Source: Campylobacter jejuni
Lineage (GTDB): Bacteria > Campylobacterota > Campylobacteria > Campylobacterales > Campylobacteraceae
DNA length: 64,000 nucleotides
Direction: 5' to 3'
Assembly: GCF_002179165.1 (NCBI RefSeq)
Contig: NZ_NFNY01000012.1
Span: 1-64,000, forward strand
Shown: one piece after another, positions 48,637-58,400 of the stretch
Layout of the letters: each line of letters starts with the position of its first letter
How positions within the stretch are numbered: position 1 is the first letter of the stretch
Program-made: the position numbers and the translations under genes
Notes under the pieces: model-generated
The model's input: the letters and a program-made list of their open reading frames with translations, nothing else
Database searches by the model: none
What the model was told of the DNA's origin: nothing

Positions 48637-49070
48637 TTTTTGAAAATATCTTTGTTTTTTGGATTATTTAAAAAAATGTTTTTGGATTTTTGTAAATTTT
48701 TCTCATCTTTGCGTTTATAAAAGCTAAAATTAACAAATAAAACGCTATCTTCAACTTGAATTTGAGTAATGGCTCCAAGATCGACTTTAACATAGCTGTC
48801 AAAATCATCAGGGCCAAAACCAGCGTGAAATTCTATAAAGTTTTTATTTAATTCAATAGAACTAAAAGTGTAGCCCCCAAGCGCAAATAAGGCCAAGGGA
48901 TTTTTTTTAACATCTAGATTTTCAGGCAAAGCAGGATTAAAATCAACAAATTTAGTATTAGCTACTATGGAAAATTCTATCTTTTCTTCTATTAAATTTA
49001 AAAGCGTTTCATAACAATGTTTTTGCATTAAAGAAATGAATTGTTCGTTTTCAAGGATTTTTTTTATCAT
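48633..49070 (-). CDS. Hypothetical protein, SspB-like (Cj1100-type)
   Basis: A 145-residue protein usually called hypothetical. Compared from memory with E. coli SspB, an alpha-helical start (KHCYETLLNLIEEKIEFSIVANTK) is followed by beta strands with matching spacing. ELNKNFIEFHAGFGP parallels SspB's elements around RFNARFGG, and VKVDLGAITQIQ parallels VPLAAVLAIY. SspB delivers ssrA-tagged proteins to ClpXP. Nearby smpB, clpA and clpS fit this idea, but it is an inference from pattern, and a Lys-rich C-terminal tail replaces the usual ClpX-binding motif. Confidence 0.5.
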   Translation of the reverse strand: MIKKILENEQFISLMQKHCYETLLNLIEEKIEFSIVANTKFVDFNPALPENLDVKKNPLALFALGGYTFSSIELNKNFIEFHAGFGPDDFDSYVKVDLGAITQIQVEDSVLFVNFSFYKRKDEKNLQKSKNIFLNNPKNKDIFKK

Positions 49071-50791
49071 TGTTTTAACTCCATAAATTCATTGATAATT
49101 TTTTTAATCTCTTTTATACCTATCTCCCAAAAAGCTTTATTTTCAATATCAAATCCGAACATTGAAACAAGTTCTTTTGGACTCACGCTTCCACCAAGTG
49201 AAAGCATTTTAATATAAAGCTCTTTAAAATTATTACACTTATTGCTTTTATAAAGCCCATAAAACGCTAAAACTAAAAGTTGTGCATAAGCATAAGCATA
49301 GCAATAAAAAGGGCTATGGATAAAATGCGGAATATAACTCCACCAAAGGGCATAATTCTTGCTAAGTTCAACACTTTCGCCAAACATTTTTTGAGATTCT
49401 TCCATCCAAATTTGAGAAATTTCTTCACTATTTAATTCATTTTCATAGCTATGAACGCGTCTTTCAAAACAAGTAAAATTGATTTGTCTATAAAGCGTGG
49501 CAAAAATATCTTCAATTTTAGCTGCATAAAGTGCTAAAAGCTCATCTTTTTTGAGTTTATTTTTGACATAGTCAAATACGAGCATTTCAGCAAAAACTGA
49601 AGCTGTTTCGGCTGTAGTTAAAGGTGTATCTTGATTTAGAAAAGATACATTATAAGAAAGTTTTTGATGTATGGTGTGTCCTAATTCATGGGCAAGTGTG
49701 AAAAGATCGCGTCTTTTATTCGTGTAATTTAATAAAATAAAAGGATGAGTATCAGGAGTAGCCGAATGTGAAAAAGCTCCACCTTGTTTTTTATCTTGTG
49801 GATAAACATCAATCCAACCTTTTTTAAAAGCTTCTTTGGCAATATCTCCAAAAATAGGAGAAAAATCATAAAAAGCATCTAAAACGATTTTTTTGCTTTC
49901 TTCAAAGCTGAATTTTGCTTCTTTTCCAATCGGTGCATAACGATCATAATCTTTAAGCTTATCGAAGCCTAAAATTTGCTTTTTTCTTTTATAAAACTTA
50001 GAAACTAAATGGAAATTTTTTTGAGTCGTCTCTATAAGTGCATCAACGCTCTGTTTAGAAATTTGATTTCTTAAGTGTCTTGGGGCTTCTGCATCTTCGT
50101 ATCCGCGTAATTTGCAAATATTACTTAATTCTGTTTTAATCATATTTAGAATGAAAGTTAGCAAATTAATATTTTTATCTAAGGCTTTGGTAAATTTTTT
50201 AGCAGCTTTTTTTCTTATTTGTCTTTCATTATCGTATAGTTTGCTAAGAATTTCTTCTTCACTAAGTTTTTCGCCCTCAAAAGAGATTTTTAGTGCAGTC
50301 ATGCTTTCATCAAAAAGCCTACTAAAAGCATTTGCACCAGTATTTGAAAGATAAAGCATAACGCGTTCTTCTTTTTGACTTAGATTATATTTTCTGTTTT
50401 TGAATAAATTCTCTAAATAAAAGCTATAGTCTTTACAAAAATCAATAAATTCTTTCGCTTTATCTTCTTTTAATTCGCAAAATTCAAGTTCAAAAAACAA
50501 TAAATTTTCTTCTATTTTTTTGCATTCTTGTTCATATTTGGCATAAAAAGAACCTTTAGAAGTATCTTTAGCAAAACACAAATAAGCATAAGTCATGATT
50601 TTTGAAACCATTAAATTTAAATTTTCATATTCTTTTAAAGCATTTAAAAAATCATTAGAGTTTAGCTTTTCTAGCATGGTAAAATAGCTATTTTTGAATT
50701 TTTGAGCTTGTTTTATACATTCTTGTGTTTTGCTTTCCAGTTCGTTTTCATTTTTAAATAATACGCTTAAATTCCATTCTAGCATAATCAT
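49067..50791 (-). CDS. pepF: Oligoendopeptidase F (PepF, M3 family)
   Basis: 574 residues. The zinc site HEXXH is LAHELGHTIHQ near residue 370, with the downstream Glu in TAETASVFAEML. It hydrolyses oligopeptides in the cytoplasm. No signal peptide is seen. It overlaps the SspB-like gene by four bases and starts four bases from pyrB. Confidence 0.93.
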   Translation of the reverse strand: MIMLEWNLSVLFKNENELESKTQECIKQAQKFKNSYFTMLEKLNSNDFLNALKEYENLNLMVSKIMTYAYLCFAKDTSKGSFYAKYEQECKKIEENLLFFELEFCELKEDKAKEFIDFCKDYSFYLENLFKNRKYNLSQKEERVMLYLSNTGANAFSRLFDESMTALKISFEGEKLSEEEILSKLYDNERQIRKKAAKKFTKALDKNINLLTFILNMIKTELSNICKLRGYEDAEAPRHLRNQISKQSVDALIETTQKNFHLVSKFYKRKKQILGFDKLKDYDRYAPIGKEAKFSFEESKKIVLDAFYDFSPIFGDIAKEAFKKGWIDVYPQDKKQGGAFSHSATPDTHPFILLNYTNKRRDLFTLAHELGHTIHQKLSYNVSFLNQDTPLTTAETASVFAEMLVFDYVKNKLKKDELLALYAAKIEDIFATLYRQINFTCFERRVHSYENELNSEEISQIWMEESQKMFGESVELSKNYALWWSYIPHFIHSPFYCYAYAYAQLLVLAFYGLYKSNKCNNFKELYIKMLSLGGSVSPKELVSMFGFDIENKAFWEIGIKEIKKIINEFMELKQ

Positions 50792-50795
50792 TTCC

Positions 50796-51677
50796 TTAAT
50801 TTTCTAAGATTAATTTTTTTAAAACAGCCATTCTAATGGCGACTCCATTTTTAACTTGTTTTAAAATTAAAGCCCTTTCATCGTCCATTACTTCATCGCT
50901 AATATCGATATTTCTATGCACAGGCCCAGGATGAAGCAAAATGAGTTTTTTATCTTTAATCAAATCAAATTTTATACAAAAATCATTAGCATAATCTTTT
51001 AAGGAAGCATAAATGATTTTGTTGTGCCTTTCTGTTTGCGTTCTTAAACTCATAATGATATCAGCTTTTAAAATCAGTTCTTCATTTAAAGAATAAGATT
51101 TTTTCAGGGGCGAATTTGGCATAAAATGTGGGGGGGCAACTAAAGTAATATCTAGACCAAAACGCGTTAAGAGTTCAATATTTGAAGAAGCAACGCGTGA
51201 GTTTTTAATATCGCCAACAATGAGAATTTTTTTACCTAAAATATCACCTTTAAAATGTTCATAAATGGTAAAAAGATCAAGTAAAGCTTGAGTAGGGTGT
51301 GCATGTTTGCCATCTCCGCCATTTAAAACAGGACAATGCATATGTGAAGCTAAAATATGAGGAACGCCAGAGTTTGCATGTCTTACGATGATAGCACTAG
51401 GACTCATGGCATCCAAATTTGCAGCTGTATCGTAAAGCGTTTCACCTTTACTTGAGCTTGATTTTGAAACATCGAGTCTTAAAACTTCTGCTCCAAGTCT
51501 TTTTGCTGCACTTTCAAAGGAAGAAAGAGTGCGAGTGGAATTTTCAAAAAATATGGTTGTAATGCTTTTGCCATCTAATAAATTTCTAGGTTTTTCATCT
51601 AAAAATTCTCTAGCATCCTTGAATAACTTCAAAATCTCTTCATTATTAAAATCTTTAGTAGTAATTAAATGTCGCAT
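50796..51677 (-). CDS. pyrB: Aspartate carbamoyltransferase catalytic subunit PyrB
   Basis: 293 residues. The carbamoyl-phosphate loop is [13 protein letters not shown] near residue 48. HPTQALLDL and [13 protein letters not shown] are the other signature blocks. It starts pyrimidine synthesis. A C7 run (sense strand; plus-strand 51130-51136) lies in [10 protein letters not shown], shorter than the phase-variable tracts of the LOS locus. No pyrI gene is adjacent. Confidence 0.95.
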   Translation of the reverse strand: MRHLITTKDFNNEEILKLFKDAREFLDEKPRNLLDGKSITTIFFENSTRTLSSFESAAKRLGAEVLRLDVSKSSSSKGETLYDTAANLDAMSPSAIIVRHANSGVPHILASHMHCPVLNGGDGKHAHPTQALLDLFTIYEHFKGDILGKKILIVGDIKNSRVASSNIELLTRFGLDITLVAPPHFMPNSPLKKSYSLNEELILKADIIMSLRTQTERHNKIIYASLKDYANDFCIKFDLIKDKKLILLHPGPVHRNIDISDEVMDDERALILKQVKNGVAIRMAVLKKLILEN

Positions 51678-51684
51678 TTGTTTT

Positions 51685-52908
51685 TCACTTAATATTGTAA
51701 TTTAAATTATTTTGTGAGCAAATAGCTGTAAGTAATACATCAGTAGAGCTATTGAGTGCTGTCTCAACGCTATCTTGTATTACACCTATAATAAAGCCTA
51801 TGGCTACGACTTTCATCGCTATATCGTAGTTGATATTAAACAAAGAACAAGCTAAAGGAATGAGTAAAAGTGATCCACCTGCTACGCCACTTGCACCACA
51901 AGCGGCAAAAGTGGCAAGAATACTAAGAAAAAAGGCTTGCAAATAACTTATCTCAATACCAACGCTATGTGCAGCACTTAAACTTAAGATAGCTATGGTT
52001 ACTGCAGCTCCAGCCATATTAATACTAGCACCCAAAGGAATAGAAATGCTATAAAATTCTTTATCAATATTTAATTTTGCACAAAGTGCCATATTTACAG
52101 GAATATTTGCTGCTGAACTTCTTGTAAAAAAAGCAAAAAAAGCACTATGTCTTAAGCAAATAAAAATTAAAGGAAAAGGATTTTTTTTAGTATAAATAAA
52201 AACAATTAGGGCATTGACAACAAATACAACAAAAAGCATTGTGACAACAAGTAAGATTAAAAGTTTTGCATAGCTTAAAAGACCCTGCATGCCAGTTTGT
52301 GCTACCGAATTTGCTACAAGTCCAAAAATTCCAAAAGGGGCAAGTTTGACTATAAATTTAACGATTTTTAAAACCCCTTCATTTATATCGATAAAAATTT
52401 GTTTTGCTTCATTAGAGCAGTGTTTTAAAGCGATTCCACCTGCAATAGCCCAAGCAAGAATTCCTAAATAATTTCCATTTGAAAGTGCGTTTATGGGATT
52501 ATCTACTATTTTTAATAATAAATCTTTAAAAACTTCTCCGATATCAGCAGGAGATGAATTTTCCGCTTTTACTATCCCTTCTAAAATCAGCTCTACGGGA
52601 AATAAAAAACTAGCAATTACAGCACAAGCTGATGCTAAAAAAGTTCCTATAATATATAGCATGATAATATTTTTTATTTTTGTGTTATTTTGTGTAAAAT
52701 CTTTTGTGCAAATAGAGGTTAAAATTAGAATAAAAACAAGCATCGGTGCTATTGCTTTTAAAGCGTTTGTAAATAAAACACCTAATAAATTTGCCATTTG
52801 TGCTATATCTTTAGAAAGCATTCCTATAAGTATTCCTAATACAATACCTATGCAAATTTGTAAAATAAGATTTCCTTTGGCATAGCTTTGAATTATTTTA
52901 GAAAACAT
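51685..52908 (-). CDS. sstT: Na+/serine(threonine) symporter SstT
   Basis: 407 residues with about eight membrane helices and the re-entrant loops of the dicarboxylate/amino acid:cation symporter family. The substrate region includes [14 protein letters not shown] and [18 protein letters not shown], followed by [20 protein letters not shown]. It imports serine, a main carbon source of Campylobacter, with sodium. It lies seven bases before pyrB in the same direction and diverges from metK. Confidence 0.92.
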   Translation of the reverse strand: MFSKIIQSYAKGNLILQICIGIVLGILIGMLSKDIAQMANLLGVLFTNALKAIAPMLVFILILTSICTKDFTQNNTKIKNIIMLYIIGTFLASACAVIASFLFPVELILEGIVKAENSSPADIGEVFKDLLLKIVDNPINALSNGNYLGILAWAIAGGIALKHCSNEAKQIFIDINEGVLKIVKFIVKLAPFGIFGLVANSVAQTGMQGLLSYAKLLILLVVTMLFVVFVVNALIVFIYTKKNPFPLIFICLRHSAFFAFFTRSSAANIPVNMALCAKLNIDKEFYSISIPLGASINMAGAAVTIAILSLSAAHSVGIEISYLQAFFLSILATFAACGASGVAGGSLLLIPLACSLFNINYDIAMKVVAIGFIIGVIQDSVETALNSSTDVLLTAICSQNNLNYNIK

Positions 52909-53006
52909 AATAACCTTTTTAAATCATTTAAAAACTTGATTTTAACGAAGATTTGCTTAATTTTAGCGAATTTTTAAATTCTAAGCTTGGATAAATTTAT
53001 TTAAGA

Positions 53007-53012
53007 TAGAAT
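53007..53012 (+). promoter_or_regulatory. -10 element upstream of metK
   Basis: TAGAAT lies about 30 bases before the metK ATG at 53043, in the 134-base gap shared with the divergent sstT gene. No SAM riboswitch structure is seen. Confidence 0.45.
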
Positions 53013-53042
53013 AATGTTTCATTTTTTATGAAAGGACTTTTT

Positions 53043-54239
53043 ATGTATCTATTCACTTCAGAAGTCGTAAGTGCAGGTCATCCAGACAAATGTGCTGATA
53101 TAATCGCTGATACAATAGTGGATATACTCTTGAAAAATGACAAAAATTCAAGGGTGGCGAGTGAGGTTTTTGTCGCAGGAAATAAGGTTGTGATAGGAGG
53201 CGAAGTTAAGTCAAATCACAAGCTTAGTAAAACTGATTACGATAATTTAGTTAAAGATGTTTTAAAGCGTATTGGCTATACTGGAAGCGGGCATTTTAAT
53301 AAAGAACAATGTTTGCATCCTGATGAAGTCGATGTTATGGTGTTTTTAAACGAACAAAGCCCTGATATTAATCAAGGTGTTGATCAAGAAGATGGCGAAA
53401 CGGGAGCGGGCGATCAAGGTATTATGTTTGGTTTTGCAAGTTGCGAAGCCGATGAGTATATGCCTGCTGCAATTTCTTATGCAAGGGCACTTTGCGATAA
53501 GGTTTATGCTTATGCAAAGGCTAATCCGCATGAGCTTGGTGTGGATATTAAAACTCAAGTAACGATTGATTATGGTACAAAGGCAAATTTTGAAAATTGC
53601 AGACCGCAAAGTATTCATACTATAGTTGTTTCTGCACCTTGTGTTGAAAGTATGAAAATAGAAGATTTAAGAGCTTTGGTCAATAAACTTATTTTAGAAA
53701 CAAATTTACCAAAAGAGCTTTTTGATCCTAGTAAAACAAGAATTTTAATCAATCCAACCGGAAAATATGTCAATCACTCTTCTTTGCATGATAGCGGATT
53801 AACCGGAAGAAAACTTATCGTTGATAGTTTTGGAGGGTATTCTCCAATAGGTGGCGGTGCACAATCAAGTAAAGATTATACAAAAGTTGATAGAAGCGGA
53901 CTCTATGCGGGTAGATGGCTTGCTAAAAATATAGTCGCAGCAGGACTTGCTAAAAAATGTATAGTTCAGCTTAGTTATGCTATAGGTGTTGCAAAACCAA
54001 CTTCTGTAAGCGTGGATTGTATGGGAACAAATACGAGCGTAAATGATGATGTTTTAAGCGAATTTGTGATGAAGAATTTTTCACTAACTCCAAATTGGAT
54101 ACGCGATAAATTCTCTCTTGATAAACCAAGTAAAGATACTTTTTTATATGCCGATGTTGCAGCACGCGGTCAAGTAGGACAAAAAGATTATCCTTGGGAA
54201 AAACTTGATGCAGTAGAACAGTTTAAAACATTGTTATAA
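53043..54239 (+). CDS. metK: S-adenosylmethionine synthetase MetK
   Basis: 398 residues from the ATG at 53043, which has AAAGGA seven bases upstream; an earlier in-frame codon at 53028 would add MKGLF and lacks a ribosome site. Signature motifs: TSEVVSAGHPDKCADII, GAGDQGIMFGFA and the phosphate loop GGGAQSSKDYTKVDRSG. It makes SAM from Met and ATP. It is monocistronic with its own terminator. Confidence 0.95.
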   Translation: MYLFTSEVVSAGHPDKCADIIADTIVDILLKNDKNSRVASEVFVAGNKVVIGGEVKSNHKLSKTDYDNLVKDVLKRIGYTGSGHFNKEQCLHPDEVDVMVFLNEQSPDINQGVDQEDGETGAGDQGIMFGFASCEADEYMPAAISYARALCDKVYAYAKANPHELGVDIKTQVTIDYGTKANFENCRPQSIHTIVVSAPCVESMKIEDLRALVNKLILETNLPKELFDPSKTRILINPTGKYVNHSSLHDSGLTGRKLIVDSFGGYSPIGGGAQSSKDYTKVDRSGLYAGRWLAKNIVAAGLAKKCIVQLSYAIGVAKPTSVSVDCMGTNTSVNDDVLSEFVMKNFSLTPNWIRDKFSLDKPSKDTFLYADVAARGQVGQKDYPWEKLDAVEQFKTLL

Positions 54240-54244
54240 TTCTT

Positions 54245-54268
54245 AAGCCTTGAAATTCAAGGCTTTTT
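54245..54268 (+). terminator. Rho-independent terminator of metK
   Basis: AAGCCTTG / CAAGGCTT stem with a 5-base loop (AAATT), followed by TTTTTATATTTT, starting six bases after the metK stop. Confidence 0.9.
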
Positions 54269-54285
54269 ATATTTTGATTTAAATA

Positions 54286-55602
54286 TTATTTTAAAATTTG
54301 ACTTAAAAGATTTTTCCATTGTGTGCTAAGTTTTTCTTTTGGTAAAATTATCGCATTTTCTTTTCCATTTGCTGCGTGATAAACACTCACTCCATATTTA
54401 CTTGCATAAAATTTCATTAGAAGTTGTTGAAGTTTATATTCACTTGAGTGATTAAACCAAGCATTATTTGAAATGGCTATTATAATTTTTGAATTTTTAT
54501 AATTTTGCTCTTTTGTGGCTTCATAACAAATAGCATTGGTTATGATTTGATTATTGAGTTTATATTTGCTTTGTAATGGGCCTTGTGCCAATTCTTCTAT
54601 ATCGGGTAAAAAATATTTTTTTATAAGTTCTTTAAAAAATGGAATTTCTTCTCCAAAAGGAACTAAAAAATGCTTATTTAAAATATAGACATTTTGATCT
54701 TTAAAGATATAAGTGCTATTATAAATTTGATTATTTTCCATATTAAAAGCACCGGTAATAATAATAATATTTTTTGAGAGTTCTTTTAGCATTTTTTCAT
54801 ATGGGGTATTTTTTAAATTGAAAGCAAAAGCAGTTTCTGGTAAAACAACAAGCTCTTTTTTTTCATTTATGGCTTCAATGATTTTTTTGATTAGATGATT
54901 TGAATTGTTTGTTAAATTTTCTTGAAGAAATTTTTGATCTTGTGAAGTATCTGTGTTTATAAGTTTATAGGATAAATTTAAATTTTCTGCTTTTTTCTCA
55001 TCGTATTGAAAGCCTATAAAAAATAAAGCCACAACAATGCTTATTTTATAATATCTTGAAATATAACCCTCATAAATGAAATATGCCATTAAAAAGATAC
55101 AAATAATACCACGATAGCTTGGATCAAAAAAACCATAAACGCTAAATACTCCCCAATTTAACCAATCAAAACCTAAAGGATGAATAAAGCTTAAGCAAAA
55201 AATTCCACAAAGTCTTAAAAAATCAAATTTAAGTAAATAGCATAATCTAAACAATATTCCATAAACCATACCAACAATAATAATTATTACGGGTACTAAA
55301 TAAGTTAAATTAAAATAAATTGAAGAAAGTCCTATCCACCAAAACCAAAATATTCCTATAAGAAATCCAATCCAAAAATATTCTTTAGCGCTTTTGCTTT
55401 TTAAGAGTAAAATCAAACCCCAAATGGCAAGAAATGGACTAAGAGTTTGGGTAAAAATATTTTCAAAAAAAGATAAATAAATGGAATTCGATAGTAAAAA
55501 TGCAATAAAAAAGGCTTTTATTATTTTAAAAATGGTAGAATTAGTGTTTAATTTTTTTGGAATAAAGGAAAAATATGGCAGAAAATTCAATTTTAGCTTC
55601 AT
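54286..55602 (-). CDS. lnt: Apolipoprotein N-acyltransferase Lnt
   Basis: About 438 residues from the ATG at 55602 (MKLKLNFLPYF), which has AGAGG seven bases upstream and matches C. jejuni. A longer frame to 55677 would run deeper into yajC and is rejected. Six or so membrane helices precede a periplasmic nitrilase domain: catalytic Glu in VLPETAFAF, Lys in LNKHFLVPFGEEIPFF, Cys in NAICYEA. It adds the third acyl chain to lipoproteins. Its first 28 bases overlap the divergent yajC gene head-to-head. Confidence 0.9.
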   Translation of the reverse strand: MKLKLNFLPYFSFIPKKLNTNSTIFKIIKAFFIAFLLSNSIYLSFFENIFTQTLSPFLAIWGLILLLKSKSAKEYFWIGFLIGIFWFWWIGLSSIYFNLTYLVPVIIIIVGMVYGILFRLCYLLKFDFLRLCGIFCLSFIHPLGFDWLNWGVFSVYGFFDPSYRGIICIFLMAYFIYEGYISRYYKISIVVALFFIGFQYDEKKAENLNLSYKLINTDTSQDQKFLQENLTNNSNHLIKKIIEAINEKKELVVLPETAFAFNLKNTPYEKMLKELSKNIIIITGAFNMENNQIYNSTYIFKDQNVYILNKHFLVPFGEEIPFFKELIKKYFLPDIEELAQGPLQSKYKLNNQIITNAICYEATKEQNYKNSKIIIAISNNAWFNHSSEYKLQQLLMKFYASKYGVSVYHAANGKENAIILPKEKLSTQWKNLLSQILK

Positions 55603-55847
55603 TATTACCTCTTGTCGTTCTTTTTGCGATTTTTTATTTTTTGGTAATAAGACCACAACAAAAGCAAGCAAAAGCACATAAGCAAATGCTTGAGTCTTTG
55701 CAAAAAGGCGATAAAATCATCACTAATGGTGGACTCATTTGTGAAGTCGTAAAACCAGAAGAGGATTTTATCAAAGTTAAGCTTAATGAAGACAATGTTA
55801 CTGCAAAAATTTCACGAGAATTTATAGCAAAGAAAATTGATGCGTAA
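55575..55847 (+). CDS. yajC: Preprotein translocase subunit YajC
   Basis: 90 residues: one membrane helix (LLPLVVLFAIFYFLVIRPQQKQ) and a short cytoplasmic domain with GDKIITNGGLICEV. It is part of SecDF-YajC. AAAGGA precedes the ATG. It overlaps secD by eight bases, and its start overlaps the lnt start on the other strand. Confidence 0.95.
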   Translation: MAENSILASLLPLVVLFAIFYFLVIRPQQKQAKAHKQMLESLQKGDKIITNGGLICEVVKPEEDFIKVKLNEDNVTAKISREFIAKKIDA

Positions 55848-57420
55848 TTCTAAAATCACTTACCGCTTGGTTATTTTTGTGGCGGTATTTATCTTTGGAG
55901 TGGCTTTTTCACTCCCTTCTTTTTTGCAGTCTGAAAAAGGTGCGAAAATTAATTTAGGACTTGATTTACAAGGCGGACTTTATATGCTTTTAGGAGTAGA
56001 TAATGAAGAAGCGGTAAAGTCTAAAATTAAATCTGTCGCATCTTCTTTGAATTATTCTTTTAATAAAGAGAATATTTTAAATGATGGATTAAATACTCAA
56101 GGTGATAGCCTAACTTTTACTTTGTTAGATGATGCAGATATATCTAAAGTTGAAAATTTGCTTAAAGAGATAAAAGGGCTTGATATTAAAAAAGACAATA
56201 TGCATTATCAAATTTCTTTTACCCCTGAAGAGATTAAAAATATAGAAAATTTTGCTCTTTTGCAAGCGGTTGAAACCATTAGAAATCGTTTAGATCAATT
56301 TGGTTTAGCAGAACCTACGGTTGCAAAGCAAGGAGAGGATAAAATTTTAGTTGAACTTGCGGGGATTAAAACAAAAGAAGATGAATTAAGAGCCAAAGAA
56401 CGCATCACTAAAGCAGCACATTTGCAGCTTATGGAAGTGGATGATTCTAAAATGAGTCAAGCTTCTACTATGAGTGATGCCGAAGCAGCGAGTTATGGAC
56501 TTGTTTTAGTCCCTGATTCTAGAAATCCAAATTTAAAATATACTTTAAAAAATATTCCTATTTTAGATGGATCAATGCTTACTGATGCTAGAGTAGGGCT
56601 TAGTGACAAAAGCAATTATCCAGTAATTAATTTTACTTTAAATGCTGAAGGATCTAAAAAATTTGCTGATTATACAGGAGCAAATGTTGGAAAACGCTTG
56701 GCTATTGTGCTTGATAATAAAGTTTATTCAGCTCCATCAATCAATGAACGCATCGGTGGCGGAAGTGGACAGATTAGTGGAGCATTTACACAAGAAGAAG
56801 CACGAGATGTGGCGGTGGCTTTAAGAAGTGGAGCTTTACTAGCGCCGGTTAAGCTTTTGGAGCAAAGAAGTATTGGACCATCTTTAGGTGCTGATAGTAT
56901 TAAAATGAGTATGATTGCACTCATTGGTGCTTCTATTTTTATTATTGCATTTATGATGTTTTATTATGGTATAGCAGGAATTTTTGCTAATATTGCAATG
57001 CTTGTGAATGTTTTAGTTGTTGTTGCCGTTATGGCAATGTTTGGAGCAACTTTAACCTTACCAGGTATGGCAGGGCTTGTTTTAACGGTGGGTATGGCTG
57101 TTGATGCAAATGTGATTATTAATGAGCGTATTCGGGAACTTTTGCGTGTTGGTGTTAATATAAGAACAAGCATAGAGCAAGGTTATAAAAATGCTATGAG
57201 TGCGATTATAGATTCTAATATCACTTCTCTTGTTACTTCGATAGCACTTTATGCTTATGGAACGGGAGCAGTTAAGGGTTTTGCAGTAACTTTAGGTATT
57301 GGTATTGTTGTTTCTATGATTACAGCGATTTTAGGAACGCATGGAATGTTTGATTATTTTATGCACCGCATTGAAAAAAGCAATAATACAAGATTTTGGT
57401 TTGGTTATAGGAGAAAATAA
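55840..57420 (+). CDS. secD: Protein translocase subunit SecD
   Basis: 526 residues from the ATG at 55840. INLGLDLQGGLYMLLGV is the first SecD motif after helix 1. A large periplasmic region includes ETIRNRLDQFGLAEP. The membrane part has GPSLGADSI, LVLTVGMAVDANVIINERIRE and RTSIEQGYKNAMSAIIDSNITSL, split across the conserved blocks. It uses the proton gradient to pull proteins out of SecYEG. It touches secF by one base. Confidence 0.95.
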   Translation: MRNSKITYRLVIFVAVFIFGVAFSLPSFLQSEKGAKINLGLDLQGGLYMLLGVDNEEAVKSKIKSVASSLNYSFNKENILNDGLNTQGDSLTFTLLDDADISKVENLLKEIKGLDIKKDNMHYQISFTPEEIKNIENFALLQAVETIRNRLDQFGLAEPTVAKQGEDKILVELAGIKTKEDELRAKERITKAAHLQLMEVDDSKMSQASTMSDAEAASYGLVLVPDSRNPNLKYTLKNIPILDGSMLTDARVGLSDKSNYPVINFTLNAEGSKKFADYTGANVGKRLAIVLDNKVYSAPSINERIGGGSGQISGAFTQEEARDVAVALRSGALLAPVKLLEQRSIGPSLGADSIKMSMIALIGASIFIIAFMMFYYGIAGIFANIAMLVNVLVVVAVMAMFGATLTLPGMAGLVLTVGMAVDANVIINERIRELLRVGVNIRTSIEQGYKNAMSAIIDSNITSLVTSIALYAYGTGAVKGFAVTLGIGIVVSMITAILGTHGMFDYFMHRIEKSNNTRFWFGYRRK

Positions 57421-58391
57421 TGCAGTTTTTTAGCGAAAAGAAAATTTATGATTTTATGAGAATGCGTTTTGCTGCGATTTCTCTTTCTTTTATTTTGTTT
57501 TTTGGATCTATTTATTTGCTTATTGATCGTGGTTTGCAATATGGTATTGATTTTAGTGGCGGGACTTTAATCCAGCTTAAGTACGATTTAGAAGCTCCTA
57601 TATCTCAAATTCGTGAAATTTTAGAAAAACAAGGAGCTTTCCAAAATTTATCTGTAACCGAATTTGGAAGCAAAGAAGAAGTAACAATCCGTTTTTTAGG
57701 AAGTAATGATAATTTGAGCAGCGATATAGGTGAGTATATTAGTACTCTTTTAAAAGATACGGGCAAGTTTGAAGTGCGTCGTGCTGATGTGGTAGGGCCA
57801 AAAGTGGGTGATGAACTTAGAAATAAAGGACTTATGGCGATAGCGGTTTCTTTGGTGGCTATACTTATTTATATAGCAGTGCGTTTTGAATGGCGTTTTG
57901 CACTTGCTGCTATTATCAGTGAAATTCATGATGTTGTGATTACTTTAGGAGCAATTTCACTCTTTAAAATCGATGTAAATTTAGATACTTTGGCTGCAGT
58001 CTTGACCGTGCTTGGCTATTCTTTAAATGATACAATTATTATTTTTGATAGAATTAGAGAGGGTATTAAAACAAGCAAAAAAAATGATCTCACACCTATT
58101 ATAAATGAAAGTGTTTCGGCGACCTTATCAAGAACGGTTTTAACTTCAGGTTTGACTTTGGCGACTGTTGTTATTCTTTATTTCTTTGGTGGAGAAATGA
58201 TACAAGGCTTTTCGTTAGCCTTGATAGTGGGTATTATTGCAGGAACTTTAAGTTCTATTTTCGTTGCAAGCCCAACTTTGCTTTGGTTTAAATTTAGTGT
58301 ACTTGATTTTAGAAGTAAAGAGCTTGAAAAAATTAAAAGAAAACAAGAAAAAGAACGCGATCGTGCTATGTATGAAAAAGGAACGATTTAA
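57420..58391 (+). CDS. secF: Protein translocase subunit SecF
   Basis: 323 residues. GIDFSGGTLIQL near residue 42, VGPKVGDELRNKGL, and the block DTIIIFDRIREG with later TLSRTVLTSGLTL are SecF signatures. Six membrane helices are expected. It ends with a charged, Lys/Glu-rich tail. leuS follows after nine bases. Confidence 0.95.
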   Translation: MQFFSEKKIYDFMRMRFAAISLSFILFFGSIYLLIDRGLQYGIDFSGGTLIQLKYDLEAPISQIREILEKQGAFQNLSVTEFGSKEEVTIRFLGSNDNLSSDIGEYISTLLKDTGKFEVRRADVVGPKVGDELRNKGLMAIAVSLVAILIYIAVRFEWRFALAAIISEIHDVVITLGAISLFKIDVNLDTLAAVLTVLGYSLNDTIIIFDRIREGIKTSKKNDLTPIINESVSATLSRTVLTSGLTLATVVILYFFGGEMIQGFSLALIVGIIAGTLSSIFVASPTLLWFKFSVLDFRSKELEKIKRKQEKERDRAMYEKGTI

Positions 58392-58400
58392 GGAGAAATT

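Noticed and set aside
51130-51136. G7 run inside pyrB as a phase-variation tract
   Set aside because: Seven bases is shorter than the 9-10-base tracts of the LOS locus, the frame is intact and pyrB is a housekeeping gene.
52909-53042. SAM riboswitch upstream of metK
   Set aside because: The gap is short and very AT-rich with no stem-rich aptamer or terminator/antiterminator pair.
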